A stretch of DNA of 64,000 bases from Seriola aureovittata (taxonomy: Eukaryota; Chordata; Actinopteri; Carangiformes; Carangidae). The stretch is from the NCBI RefSeq assembly GCF_021018895.1, contig NC_079369.1:5300694-5364693 (forward strand), written 5' to 3'. The translations under genes and the position numbers were made by a program. Below the pieces are notes generated by a model. It did not search any database and had not been told where the DNA came from. It saw nothing but the letters and a program-made list of their open reading frames with translations. Below are positions 37,995-50,744 of this stretch, piece by piece. The stretch's first letter is position 1. Every line of letters starts with the position of its first letter.

Positions 37995-38750
37995 ATGTTT
38001 CATCATTTTTCATCATCATCAAACAAGTAGGCTACAGTAAAACTTGTTTACTAACCCCCAAATTTAATGGGTAACTTCACTGACTTGACATAAATATAAA
38101 CTAAGCCTTTGAAAACAGTTGATGTCCTCTGTTGCTCTCAAGGAGTTTTGTCAACACTATGAACAGACAGTATTGGGTTGGATTATGGTAGGTGCAGTGT
38201 TTTTACAGTTTGACACATATCATATGGACAGTCATATGGACTGAAAATCAGAATATCACAGGTTCTGCTGCTGTCTATTTTGTTGATCTTTTTAAAGCAT
38301 TTTTGAGTCCCTCACCTTTATCTGCCTGCAATACTAAATCATATTTTTATATTTTTAATTTTAAAAATATTGTATCAACTCCAACATGTCCCCCCTTCAT
38401 GTTTTAACCTTTGGAATAATTGCCAAATTTACAAAAATCAGTTTTCTGTTACTGTCAATTTGGCCAGCTGGATAGTGAACCAACTGTATTTAGGTAGTCT
38501 GAATAATCAAGGTTATTTCAAGACAGTGACAATGCCATGACTATGTGTATATGTGCAAGTTTATGTGTATGGACCTGATGAATTTAGATACTGTAGTTGT
38601 GTTACCTAGTGTCTACTTAACTAAGATGAAAAATAATTTTCTGTAATAATAACAATATAGGCTAAAAACAGATTAAAAAACACAGGAGATATAGAGGAGT
38701 ATCTGCACACAGTAAGACCTCATAGAGATGTTCAGTGTGCTATGTCCTAG
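37995..38750. other. Intronic DNA, nothing recognised
   Basis: No supported exon or element on either strand. Confidence 0.4.
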
Positions 38751-38754
38751 GGTC

Positions 38755-38961
<207 letters not shown>

Positions 38962-38964
38962 TTG

Positions 38965-41900
38965 TTTTCTTATTCTGTTTTGTAGGACACACTCTTCTCC
39001 CCAAATCTCAGATGACTGCTAGCTGGTGGAGGTTAATGGAGTCTAAATAACATGCATGTACCAACATAGGCATCAGCAAACACACATGTGCTCCGCCGAG
39101 GTCTCTGTGCTGTTCTTGTGGCACTACTATTATTGAGCAAGCAAGAGAGAACAAACAGAGAAGAAGGACGGATGGAAAAGGGCAAGTGTTCACAACTTTC
39201 ACATGGAGTTCACAGCAGATTTCTGATTTCTCACCACATACAGTTGCCATTTCACTATGCAATGTCCTCCGTGGATGCCTTAGGACATTCACACACACAC
39301 TCACAGGTGCTTCCAAACTAATAACATGATGGGCGATGGCCCCATGGAAATGGGGAAACACAGTTTGACATTTGAAAAAAAAAATCCACTCTAAGAACTG
39401 TCAGCAACAAGAATAAACACAAGGTTTTGGTGTCACTGCCTCAGAATGAAAGTTCATTGGCTTCAGCCATTTTCCAGCTGGTTCAACAAATAAACAAGTA
39501 AATCCATTTTCCACAATAGCCTCGACAGACCAGAAATTCAACCACAAGGTAATTGTTGAGTCCACTGCTGCTGTTGCTCTTGCACATCCACAAAAAAACT
39601 CATCATGTTACTCATCACTTTGGGATGATCCTGTGCAACCTACAGCTGAGAGCAAAGTACATATTTTCTCTTTGGGGTTGCTAAAAGTCTAGGAAATGAA
39701 CAGCAGTAAATGAGAATAAATAACTTGTGGAGTGACCTGTACATCACAGACTGATGAGATCTAACAGTGTCAGATGTGATTTGTTGGCTGATGAAATGTT
39801 ACAAGAAAAAATATAAACAGAAAATGTGTACGTTACATTACAACGATTCAAGCTTTGCCAATTACTTTTATACATGACAACATTCTAAAACATCTGTACA
39901 CATTGTAGTTGTTTAATTAAAGACCCCCTCTGATGACAATCAACTATTTAACCTTGAAGAGAATAAACTCTAAACTCAACAGCTAACAATGCGTCAGCCA
40001 CTGCCAGTAGCAAGCTAACAAATAACATAAACAAATAAAAGATGCTAAGATGCTATCTGTACAATTTAAAAAGAACATAAGTGAGTTCAAAATGGTAAAT
40101 ACACTTTATTATAGCATTCGAAAATTCAACCCTCTCTCCTAGAATTTTTTCAAGGAGGTTTCTACAACTAAACTGCAACAGAAAACACATTTTGTGGGAA
40201 ATGTAATTGCTGGCTGTATTATGTTCAAAGGCAAGATACTTTTTGAATGAATGAAGTGGTACATTTATGAAAGGCAGGAGAGTCGCCGGGAGGTGGTTCG
40301 AGGTGGAAGGTGGGCGCCTTCCAGATTTATTTTCCTGGTTTACAAAGAGTGATTTATAACTACAAACTTTAGATGTACGATCTCAAAATCTTCTGGACCC
40401 TAATCATCCACAACCATCTGAAATTCCCATTCGCCCTGAAAAAAAGCACGGTGACTTACTGGATGTGGGCAGTGTTTGACGTTGACCTAGTGAATGTGGG
40501 TGGGGCTGGAAAAACCATCTCCACCTACCACCTATACTGCCAGTATTACTTGAGCTGGGAGCAGGGATAAAAGCCTGTGTGTGGGTGTCTAAAGGTCTGG
40601 CCAGACCATTCCACTACAGACATTACACTGCAAGTCCTCTTTTCTCATGTCTCAAACACTCTTCCTCCATATGTTTGTATGATTTCTAGTCTTGCTTCTT
40701 CTGACGTGGTGTGAAGCAGTTGTGGCTCTGCAACGCTTCTGAGTTAAGTGTATAGCCAATGCATATTATACAAGTCAAAGCCAATCATGTTTACAACTGA
40801 GATGCTGTGTTTTGCATAATTAACATGATATTTAATTGATTTAAGTCGATAACCATTTGATCAGAGAATAAGTAAACAAGATAATGAATCTCACCAGACA
40901 TTTGATTTGCCTTTGCAGGATAAGCACATGTCAAACTAATAACATTAATGATGCCACCGCTCCAGCAATTAGCAAAGGAGAGGAGAGAAGACCAGTCTGT
41001 GCAAGGGAGAGAGAGTGTATGCTCTGTAGTGTTAACTCTGCTACATGGTATCATTCAAACTGTGTTCCCAGCAAAGTGCAATGGTATTTTCTATTCTTGA
41101 TGTTGACCCCAATCCCCCATACTTTTTCCCCACAGGCTATACTTCTATGCGCAAGGTTTAGCTTCCATCAGTGCAACAATACGATTGGTTTGATATGGGG
41201 TGGGACATGTGTCATACAACTGGCATCCACATGAAATGTGGTCAGCCACTGTTCTCTCTGTAATTAAATATAACCATTTCATCTCCATGACAGTCATGTC
41301 CAGTATCCTGGGCAAAGCCACAGCGACTGGAGCCTATAAAGAGGAAAAATAGAACAGAACTACTACATAGCATACATGCAATTCTAGCTGAAACTTTTTC
41401 ATCAGCATATAGAGCACATTCATCTTGTGGTAAATTAGTAACTTAGTAACAAAGATGGAAAGCAAGCCTGAGAAATGAATGGCATGTCTGCTGTCAGCCA
41501 GAAGGTAAAAGCACATAATGAAGCAACAGATGGAGTGCATGCCATTTCAGAGAAGAAACTCATTCATGGTCAGTGCTAATGATGCATATATTTAATTATA
41601 CATGACTAATTGATTACTTAGGATGATTAGTCATTGACTGAATGTATGATTTTCAGTACACAAATTGAATAAAGTCTGCTCCAAAAACAAGATGAACACA
41701 GTGTGAAAGAGCGTGAATAAGGATTTGATTGTTTTAGAAAGACCACCAGCACAGCTATGACCACTACCGTCATACATCCTGCTCTTTCTCCTTTTTCATC
41801 TTCACTCTCTAATCCTCTAATCTTTCCTCTCTGGATATATCACTTGTCATTTCATTTAACAGCTCTGGCATAATAAGAGTTCAGTAGCCCCATGCCCCAT

Positions 41901-42995
41901 GTACCTTCTCGAATGGTCCAAGGTTCAACGGTTTCCTTTCATGAAAGACATTGCATTCAGCTTCTGGGCTACCAACACATGCTCTTGCAAATGACCAAAC
42001 TGAACAAACCACATATCAAGACGAAGGAGAGTGGTGTTTGAATGTTGTGTAATCCAGACAATGAATTAATGGACTTGGAGCGTTGAGAATTTGTGGGATT
42101 GTTTCAGCTGTGGATGATTAAGCCCATTTTGGAGGGTTGCCAGTGAGCTCTGAAGTCGGTGCCAGGTAGGCAGATAACAACTGAGTCTGTCTTCAGATGT
42201 GGTAAGATGTATTCCCAATATTCATTTGAGAACTGACTATTGTATCATCCAAGTGCAGGTACAATACCAAACCTACACTTGCTGCTTTTCTAATTTACTG
42301 AACAAAACAGCCAAAGTTTCCAAATGTGAAAACCCAAAATGTAGTAGTACATTTAAGTCAGTTTCTTGATATGTTATTATGACATATTAAAAAGAATCAA
42401 TTAATACTGCTTGAAAGGAGTTATTTGTAAGTTTCTACATAGCTAAATAGTGAACGTTAGCATTACCCTCTTGTTTTGCTTCTATCACTTCTTTTCTTCA
42501 ACTAAAACTAGCATGCTAAGTAGTAGTGTCAAGACTGTAGTGTCAAGACTGCCCTGAACAAGTAGCACTGCTCAGAGGACGTATTATAACCTCTTGTATT
42601 GTAAATACAGCAATGCCTGACACTCTCTGCAAGACTGGTAAATAAATAGCTGTTAATGCTAACGATGGCTATGTAGCAATAGCAAAATTTACAAATACTG
42701 TAGCTCCTTTGACACAATCCAAATTAGTACAATAAAGGTTTTAATGAAGAAGACAGAATGGTTATTGTGTACAACTGTAAAACTCAGCAACTCTTTTTGT
42801 TGTGAAAATAAATTGTTGTCAGTTACACATAAGGGTACAATATTTAAATTACAAAAAAACCCATGTATTTTTGTGTTAAGCACATGAGTGCTAGTATTAA
42901 GGCTAGTGATAAAGATGGTCTTTTTTGTGCAATAACTCGGAGACTCTTGATGCTTACATGAGCTGTTTTTGTGTTTGTGTGTCTGTTCGTCCACT
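38965..42995 (-). other. Part of the 9.6 kb intron, no gene recognised
   Basis: No further exon is supported on either strand. A TATA-like 'gataaaag' at 40566-40573 follows a 65-codon plus-strand frame with no recognisable motif. An 14-nt word 'tagtgtcaagactg' is tandemly duplicated near 42525-42553. Confidence 0.4.
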
Positions 42996-42998
42996 CAC

Positions 42999-43129
42999 AT
43001 TAATCTGGGTGGTTTGCATCAGATCCAGGATGGGCAGGATCTTCTCGTACATGTCACGTATCTTCTGAGTTTCCACCTCTTCCTTCTGTTGCTGTTTGGG
43101 ACTGAGCACTGCTCCTTTTCCTCCTGAAT
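42999..43129 (-). CDS. Coding exon, unidentified gene (residues 157-200)
   Basis: 131 nt. The exon opens with two bases that complete an Asp codon and closes in phase 0 at 'ATTAAT|gtgagt'. It encodes SGGKGAVLSPKQQQKEEVE, then TQKIRDMYEKILPILDLMQ and TTQIN. The first half is a polar linker and the second an amphipathic helix. Two acceptors 6 nt apart are both in frame (aaaaag|ATTCAG|GAGG). The CAG one has the better consensus and would give a Gly in place of Asp-Ser-Gly. Confidence 0.86.
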
Positions 43130-43738
43130 CTTTTTAACAGAACAGACAAAGACACCAGTCATTAGTTGCATACCATTTTTCTGGCTACAGGAACTTGAGT
43201 ACCTGGACAGCATGCAGTTTACTTTGTTTGTTTTTAAAATCCGGAAATATCATCGATTTTTCCTTTTATGCCAGTTATTTGAGACATGTTTGCTGAATGA
43301 CTTATTTCTGTAGCATTTTGAAACATTAAAAAAATCTGTTCTGAATTTGAAAATAAATTTCTCATTGCTGTTTTTAATAAGCCTATCTTATTTTTTTTAT
43401 CTAATTGAAATTCAACTGAAGGCTCAGTAGCTTCCCTCTAATTGAGTAAAACATGTCTATTTTTCTTATTTTGCCTCAAAAATATTTGAAGATTACAGAA
43501 ATTCCACCAGCACCTCAGATAAACATGGCCAGCAGGATACTGAACACAGACATTCCTGTCATTGTCAACCCCTGTATGCCACAGGCCATGTAAGAGACTG
43601 ATGACTTATAATACTATAGGCTCAATAGAAACCACCATGCCAGCAGGCATTGCACTACAAAGCCCTGACACTGACACACATACACACACACACGCGCGCG
43701 CACACACACGCGCGCGCACACACACGCGCGCGCGCACA

Positions 43739-43769
<31 letters not shown>

Positions 43770-44537
43770 GCAAATCTTGTCCCGGCTATTCCCACGCAAG
43801 TCTGGTAAATACAATAGCAAGGATCTTTTGAGCACTTCCTTTTACTCATGCGTGATTCCCCTTTTTGGACAGCAAGGCCCATTATCTAAAACCAGAGCAT
43901 CTCTGACCCACTAAACTGATTTCTTTCTGAAGGAAAAAGGGTAAAGTACAATCACAAATTTAGTTTGTTAGACCAATACAATATGTCCTCTGCTTTATAT
44001 TTAATTTTTGTCAGTTATAGTAGTTATTCATTCACAGGACAACCCAGTATGTTACATTTCAGGTAATCATAATTTATAACTTTTGTCCGTTATCACCACA
44101 GTAATCTGATCTGAGAACACTTCAGCATCATGACAGGGAAGTCCAATGGGGCAAGAAACGTGACTGCAATTGTACCAATTCTCTAAACTACTTCACTTGG
44201 AAGTTAAACTAAAAGTGAAAAATAGACTTCTTTTTAGCAATGATGCAGTGTTCACAGATTCCAGATGTACTGATTTCCAGGAAGACAGCAGAAATACAAT
44301 GTGCATGTTACAAAGCAATCTACTGGAAATTTGCTCTTGCTTGTAACTCTTTGGCCAATGCAGTTCATTGTCGTCCAGCAAAGGTTGAGCCAGTTTAAAC
44401 CAAGAACTCCATGCCAGATATTCAAATGAATATAGGGGTTGCATTTTTTTCATGTAAACAGCAATAAAGTGCTTTACTTAACCAGCTGTATCGGTGTATC
44501 ATCAAGAATAATTTAAATACACATAATGTACACGGAC
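43130..44537 (-). other. Intron of 1,408 nt
   Basis: Contains only the CA/CG array described separately. No other element recognised. Confidence 0.6.
43673..43772. repeat. Alternating (CA)n/(CG)n microsatellite
   Basis: Blocks of CA alternate with blocks of CG (at 43693, 43709, 43725 and 43755), the last being about 16 nt of pure CG. The whole tract is strictly alternating purine and pyrimidine. It begins 544 nt upstream (in the transcript) of the exon at 43129. Confidence 0.95.
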
Positions 44538-44690
44538 CTGGAAGAGAGGGCCAGATCCTTGAGTACATCTTCTTGAGGAAGATGCCATCCTCTCTCCTCC
44601 TAAAGCCCAGAGTGATGAGGTAACGCTGGGGCACAGCACCAGCAGACAGCCAGTCAGTGGTCTGGGGGAGGACGTGGCCACCCCTGGGGT
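44538..44690 (-). CDS. Coding exon, unidentified gene (residues 106-157)
   Basis: 153 nt, phase 1 in and phase 1 out. Acceptor 'tttttttcctcag|ACCCC', donor 'CTTCCAG|gtccgt'. It encodes PRGGHVLPQTTDWLSAG, then AVPQRYLITLGFRRR and EDGIFLKKMYSRIWPSLP, with Asp residues formed across both junctions. RYLITLGF is a likely beta strand, and FLKKMYSRIW a likely helix. With the previous exon it suggests an alpha/beta fold, but no catalytic motif is recognisable. Confidence 0.9.
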
Positions 44691-44699
44691 CTGAGGAAA

Positions 44700-45640
44700 A
44701 AAAAAAAGGAAAAAAAAGAATGATAAGCACAGGTCAGGATGGTTAGTGTTAGGATCTGAATGTATTAAGGGAATGTAGCTGTATTCATTCCTACATTCGC
44801 ATTCAATGTGAACAGTGAACTTTACAGCTCCCACTGTTTTTCTTACTGTTATTTGTGAGGCAAGTGGGGTCAGGCTTGCTTCTATTCAGTCTACAGCAGC
44901 TTTCATTTTTTTTAGTATGAGTCACGTTTAAGCACATGGACCGAGTCATTGTAGCAGCACATACACATCAGATACATACACTGATTTCCCATATCTGCTT
45001 ATTCCTGTTTGAGGTCACTAGATGATAGAAGTTGTGCTCAAATATACCATCACTATAATGTACTACATACTCATGTGTGGAGAAAATACCTTTTAGTGAA
45101 ATCCAGAGAGTTGTTTTGTTAAACCAATGATGACTTTTGTTTCAAGGAGTATAATTAGAATCTGCACTAAGCATTAAAGACAATTAGAAGTACCCTAATA
45201 TTTTCTCAAACTCACTGACCACTGGATAGTCACACAGCAGCAATAGGCCACATACCTGAATTTTAGATTCTGATATACTGGGTTTCTGGTAAGCTGTATG
45301 GGAAATGCATCATTTATAATGAATTCAAATCACATCTGATTGGACTACAAGTTTGTTGTTATTAACATACAATGCAGGGTGTTACCTGAATCTGTAGTGT
45401 GAGTAGCAAACATACAGTAATCACAGCTATCTGTTCTCTGCAATTAAAGCTGCACTTATCAATATTTTTTAACAATAGATCAAATGACTGTGGTTTGTCA
45501 TTAGTTATGTCAACAGTTATTATACTATACCAACCATTCAGCTCTGCAGAGCTCAGATAAATCTCACTCTGCTCTAATTAGCTTTGTTTCCAGCAACAGA
45601 AGGCAGCTGTATACATTAGCCAGATATTTTTTGATGAGTT
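44700..45640 (-). other. Intronic DNA, nothing recognised
   Basis: An A-rich run (44698-44720) lies next to the exon acceptor and forms its pyrimidine tract on the minus strand. No other element recognised. Confidence 0.45.
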
Positions 45641-45649
45641 TGTGGAGAC

Positions 45650-46640
45650 CAAATCAGACCCAAAAGGAGAGTGAATATTGGACTTATTTGTCGGATGGTC
45701 AAAACATGTATACAAATTTATCATAATGTTAGTTTATTTATTTTATTCCATTTTCCTGGAACAATGCACATTAATCAACGTCACTGTAAACGTGCCATCT
45801 GTAAAAATGACAATAAAACCCACAGCATATAAAAATTATAACAGGAAAGAGCGAGCAAAAACATGAATCATTTCAGCAGAATAAAACACTTAGAAGACCG
45901 AGGCAAGCATCGCGCAAAGAAGGGACATGAATAAAACAGACAATTAATACAAAACATTATAAAACTGACAATCAATGTAGGCAGTAAAAACACAGCAATG
46001 TAAAATCAATCATAATTACGACATAGGTAAAACCAGAGGGAACACAATGACCAACACAGAAAGCCAAGCAAATGAGAACAGACAAGGCAATCAGTTATAA
46101 GTTATAAGATTGTGTACAAACAAATGGTAAGAGTCACTGTGGCATCTATTTAATGGAAGGATGTTACAGAATTGGGAGGCTCTTATTGTGAAGGCAATCT
46201 GGCCAAAGGACCTGAATATGGTTGATCTCTTGCTAACATTTTTCTGAGATACAAATTTGTTAAACTGGGGACCATTTAATCATTTCCATTAAGAATTCTC
46301 TGTATTAGATGTGTGTTGTCGAATTTATTGAGATTTTTCCAGCAAAGGAAGTACTTTATAGAAGTATTAAAGAGTATTTTAAGTATTATATTACAATAGT
46401 TTTGGGTTTATTATCCAGGAGCTTGAGAGTTTTTTTATATCCAGATTATACAGGCTTTATATCAGTGGTTAGACAGTATTTTAGTTTATGAAAAAAATCA
46501 TAGCATGGAAATAAATCTTAGCAGCCTCCAGTGTCAGGTATTTTCGAATAACTCTAAACTCTATAAAACTATGTTTTGGAAACATCTTACTTTCACAAAC
46601 AAACAAGGTATTTAAAACTGGAAACCACGTTTAGCTTCTC
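45650..46640 (-). repeat. Possible LINE 3' non-coding remnant
   Basis: The sequence directly abuts the LINE reverse-transcriptase remnant on its 3' side and carries phrases ('ggcatctatttaatggaagg', 'aaggcaatctggccaaagga') that resemble a teleost LINE tail. There is no coding signal. Assignment is weak. Confidence 0.3.
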
Positions 46641-46644
46641 ACCT

Positions 46645-48130
46645 ACATAAACTGAATGTCACTGAGAAACATCACTTGCTCTTTTTGTACAAGCTGAAGA
46701 GGAGCGGACCGAGACCCTGGGTTACTCCAACTTTACAAGTGAGTGACATCATGTCTACTTGCACACTGATTTCTGTTTTGAGGTAAGATTTGAAACAGCA
46801 TTAAGAAGCAGAGATTAAAATCTAATTATCAATTTCTGTTGTGGTTAATTTACAGACATAGGCTTTTATGAAGTTGACAAATACCACGCAAAGCCCTTTA
46901 TCAAGCTTATCTTTAATATTTTCAACAAGGAAACAACTGGCTGTGGAAGTGATTTTCTCTAAAACTGAACTGCATGGGGTGTAGAGTAAAAGACTGATTT
47001 AAAGACTGATCAATTGTGCTGTTACACATTCACTTATAAGCCATAAGTCTGTAATTATTCATGCAGGCTGTAGCACCCCCTTTAAAAATAGGTGTGATTA
47101 TAGCTGATTTCCAGGCAGCGGGACATACCCTCTGATCAAAGGATGCATTAATAACCTTACAGACCGGAGAGGAAAAGGACTCTTTAAACCTCTTTAGGAA
47201 CATGATGTTCAATCCAAACACATCCGAGGCTTTTGAGTTTCTTAATGAGTCCATCGTTTTCTGTACAGCTGATTCTGTGTCACTTCTTAAATCAAAAGCT
47301 TGTTGTGTGTCATCCACTGATGAAGATATTGTAGCCTAAGTAGGAACATCCTGGATAACAAATTTTACTGAATTAACAAAAAAAAAAAAAAAAAAGGCAC
47401 TGAGGGCAGTGGTAATAGCTTTTGCCTCTTTAATTAAGTTGCCATTTATATTACTTTGTCACTGACTTTCAGCTTTACTATTAAACCTCCCTGCCCAGAC
47501 CACTGTAGTATTTCCCTTTGCTTCACTTATTAAATCAATAACATATTTATTCTAATTTCTTTTCATGAACTTGTTCCTCAGCATAACACACTTTTGCATT
47601 TAAATTGGATTTAATCGCTGCTTTAAGAACACTATCCCTTTCCTTCATTAATTACCAGATGTTGCCTTTTGGGAAGAATGGAAGAACTGTTTTTTCTTTT
47701 TTTGTTAAACCACTTTTGAGTCTAATAATGTTTTGAAATCTATAGTTGACTTAATTGTAGATATTACTGACTGGCTGTTGTCTTCTACATCAGTACCTTG
47801 TAAGCAATCTGACCAGTTAGCTGCTTTGACTCCATTTTCAAACTTAGATACATTAAGTATTACCTGATGATATGAATTTTGTTTATGGGAAAATTAAGCC
47901 ATTTTGAGAGTTTGCAATCAGGGACAGAGACAAGATCGATTTGTGTTTGACTTGAGGTTGAGCTTGTTGGTCCCTTTAGCATTTGGCCCAAGTCAAAAGT
48001 ATCTGAGTTTCCTGATCTTTTTTGTTTTCCCTAAAAAGATCCCTCAGTCCTGTCTTTTCTAAGACTGAGCTGTATATCCAGTTATAGCAGCTGCATGGAT
48101 CCATCACAGTGACAGCTCACACAGAGCTTT
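46645..48130 (-). mobile_element. Decayed non-LTR retrotransposon (LINE) reverse transcriptase
   Basis: The minus-strand frame 47317-47030 reads SLRNSKASDVFGLN, FKESFSSPVCKVINASF, AAWKSAIITPIFKGG and NNYR. This is the fingers/palm start of LINE reverse transcriptases ('KSTGPDxI...WKxAxVTPIFKGGDxxxxNNYRPIS'). On its 5' side (47400-48060) the minus strand resembles the linker between endonuclease and reverse transcriptase. On its 3' side 'gcggaccgagaccctgggtt' fits the antisense of the palm region. Stops surround the 95-codon block and the endonuclease is not recognisable. It lies in an intron of the gene and in the same orientation. Confidence 0.75.
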
Positions 48131-48184
48131 TAATGAAAATTGAGGTTAAAAATAAATCCATGTATTAAAATCACAGCCAATGCA

Positions 48185-48315
48185 TACTGGTAGCTCACCT
48201 GGTTAAACCCATGTACCATGTGTCAAGGCCAAGCCTTTCCATTCCATCTCTTCACTGTCACTGTTAGTAAGGGAAAAATGGCCAAAATAACAACAACAAA
48301 AAAAACCTAAAATAA
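48185..48315 (+). repeat. Decayed tRNA-derived SINE
   Basis: 'tggtagctcacctggttaaa' is a good A-box-like start, followed by 'cccatgtaccatgtgtcaag', a TC-rich body and 'gggaaaaatggccaaaataa' with an A-rich tail. This matches a percomorph SINE ending in '...aaaggcaaaaatgccc'. The B box ('gttcgattc') has been lost. Confidence 0.6.
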
Positions 48316-48539
48316 ACAACAACAAAAAAAACACAAAAACAAATCACAGCAAACACAGTTAATAATGGTAGGTCTGACCTCCCTGGCACTGCCATCTTGG
48401 TGTATTTATAGTTTATGGCTCCAACTGGATTTTTTTTTCATTTTCAATCACCTGTCAAGAAAATGATGAGAAATGCTCATCACAATGTCATTGTTGAAAG
48501 CACCTAGCCCTACCTTTTGTACCAACCACCTGTCAAAAA

Positions 48540-48720
48540 CCCAACGAGAATCCTTTTACTATCATAGAAGAATTAAGCAGCGAGTATGGACAGTTAAGAA
48601 GCTTGAAACCGGATTTTTGGCATCTTGGCTGGAAAAATATTATGAATTACTTAATTATGAAAATTGTTTCAGATTTTCTGTTAATTGACGAATTGACCAA
48701 TTGTTAGTTCTAAAACTCTA
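48540..48720 (+). repeat. 'CGATTAAT' dispersed repeat fragment
   Basis: 'ttactatcatagaagaatta', 'ttaagaagcttgaaaccgga' and 'tgttaattgacgaattgacc' match the 3' half of the family seen at 25.5 and 37.8 kb. Confidence 0.55.
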
Positions 48721-48724
48721 TAGG

Positions 48725-50315
48725 GCAATAATATATGTAAGGGCAGTATATTTTGCCCAAAAGTGGACAAAATAATTTATTGTAGCTTTACTACATTCTA
48801 CATTTTATTACCTGACAGCTGTCTATCAACACTGGATAATCCAAATAACATGTTAACTTTAATTGTAGGAGGTAACAATGACATTTATGATTACAGTAGT
48901 CATCTTAATGTTAACTAATCTACAATTATCCCACTGACTCTTTTTTAAAAGTGGTGTTTCACTTGTTGATTGAGTCATCATTTTCTTTTGATTATGAGGC
49001 TGAAATAAGCTTCCAGATCATAGCCACTGAGGTAGAGGGCAGGTTTGACAAACCTTACCACAACAGGTTATGATCCAACCGTGGTTGTAACTGGTTATGC
49101 ATGGTTGAAGAATTAAAGCAGTATAAGAAAAGGAATAAAAAAAACAATATACTGGTAAATTCATATACTTCTCAGTCATTGCTCAATCCCTCTTTGATGT
49201 TATTCTTTCCTTCTCTCTCACTGCTCTTACTTCTGAGCACATCAGTTAGTGTCATGATACTAGTCTTATGATAGTGGAAGTGATAACCAGAAAGAAATTG
49301 TTGGAGGTTTGAGATTCTGCTCTAGCAGGGGCTCAGAGATGGAGTACCCTCCAGAGGAACTGGATAACAGGATATATCCAATCTGTGATAAATGGTACCT
49401 CACGAGAAAGTTAATGTTAAGGTCTAGGGGACAGTGCAAAGGAGTAAAGTGGAGGAAGAAGGAGAGGAAGAGGAGGGGAGAAAAAATATCATCTTGGCCT
49501 ATTAAAGAAAAGGGGTGAAAAGGAGAAAAAAGTAGAGATGGATTGGAGATGTACAGAAAAGGACAAAAAGGAGGAGGAGGAGAGGGAAGAAGTCTGGGGT
49601 TTATACTAGGGGATTTATGATCTCTGGATGTGAGGCAGACACTTCATCTACTATAATTTCATTACAATTCTCAGTGGAGAGTTTGAGATTCCCGAGGTAG
49701 AGATGCCATTTCCGAGGAGTCCGCTGATGCATTCAAGTGTTTCAGTGGGGAGTTCTGAGAATCTCATCAGCACTGGTTTCTTATATCAGTCAAGGTGTCC
49801 TGAAATAAGAAAATAATGGAGTACATAGAGGCAAAGAACATCTAGACTCCAAGCAGAGTGCCATATCCTCTTCCTGCTGTGCTCTATAGTGGTGGTCTAC
49901 TGTCAGAAAGTTGTCCTGTTCACTGATCCACCTGCTATTTCAGAGCTAAATTACTTTTGGTCACACAGTTTTTGGTGTATGTAACTGTTAGCTTAACCAA
50001 ACCTTCACCGTAGCATTGCCATCATATATTTCCCAACTTTCTTCTACCCACTTGGTTCCCTTCTCTTGTATCCACTTGTGTACTTTTCCTTTCAGAACAG
50101 TTTGCTACCAAACTTTGCTACTCGTGATGATGTATTTTTACCAGCTGTGACAACAGGGCTGGTTTTGTTTTCACCTTGTGACTCTGTGTGTCATCATCAC
50201 AAAATGTGGCCCTGGAGAAACCTACTGTAGGATGAGCTACCGCAGAAGTGGTTTGAGTAGTTTCACAGGTGTTTATATGTCTGTCTGTCTCTGGACAGAT
50301 TTTTTCACCACAACA
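48725..50315. other. Intronic DNA, no gene recognised
   Basis: No supported exon or element. A purine-rich tract at 49440-49600 accounts for the lysine/arginine-rich plus-strand open frame at 49309-49518. Confidence 0.4.
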
Positions 50316-50319
50316 ATAT

Positions 50320-50535
50320 CTAATAATAATAATAATAATAATAAAAACCTGCAAGATACAGTCACGAAACCTTACAGGAGGTGTTTGAGATCAAAATGAA
50401 GGCTGAGTTCAAAGATAGATCTGATCCAGCCCAAATGCAGTAATGACTACTGGGTACTCATATGTCAACATGCTGACAGGAATTGTGGCTGTGATCCTAT
50501 CGCAAGATGATCTGTAGTTATAGTTTGGCGTTGCT
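50320..50535 (+). repeat. Dispersed repeat, copy 2, with (AAT)n
   Basis: An (AAT)n run at 50322-50344 is followed by a copy of the repeat at 36985-37215 ('gagatcaaaatgaaggctga', 'actactgggtactcatatgt'). Both copies are in the same orientation. Confidence 0.82.
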
Positions 50536-50744
50536 GCTTAAGTAAATTATTTCAAAATAATTTAGTAAACAGAGTTACAGCATTCAACTTCATGTAAAAA
50601 CAAAAACTGTACTTGTACCTGTATACCTGTAATGGTGACACTTAGTGGTGTGTGGTTGCGAGACAAGTATCGTTGTGGAGGTAAGAAGCTATCTCAAGCT
50701 CACAGTTGTGGAGTGACGCCTGATGGCAGTGGCATGGAGTCTCC

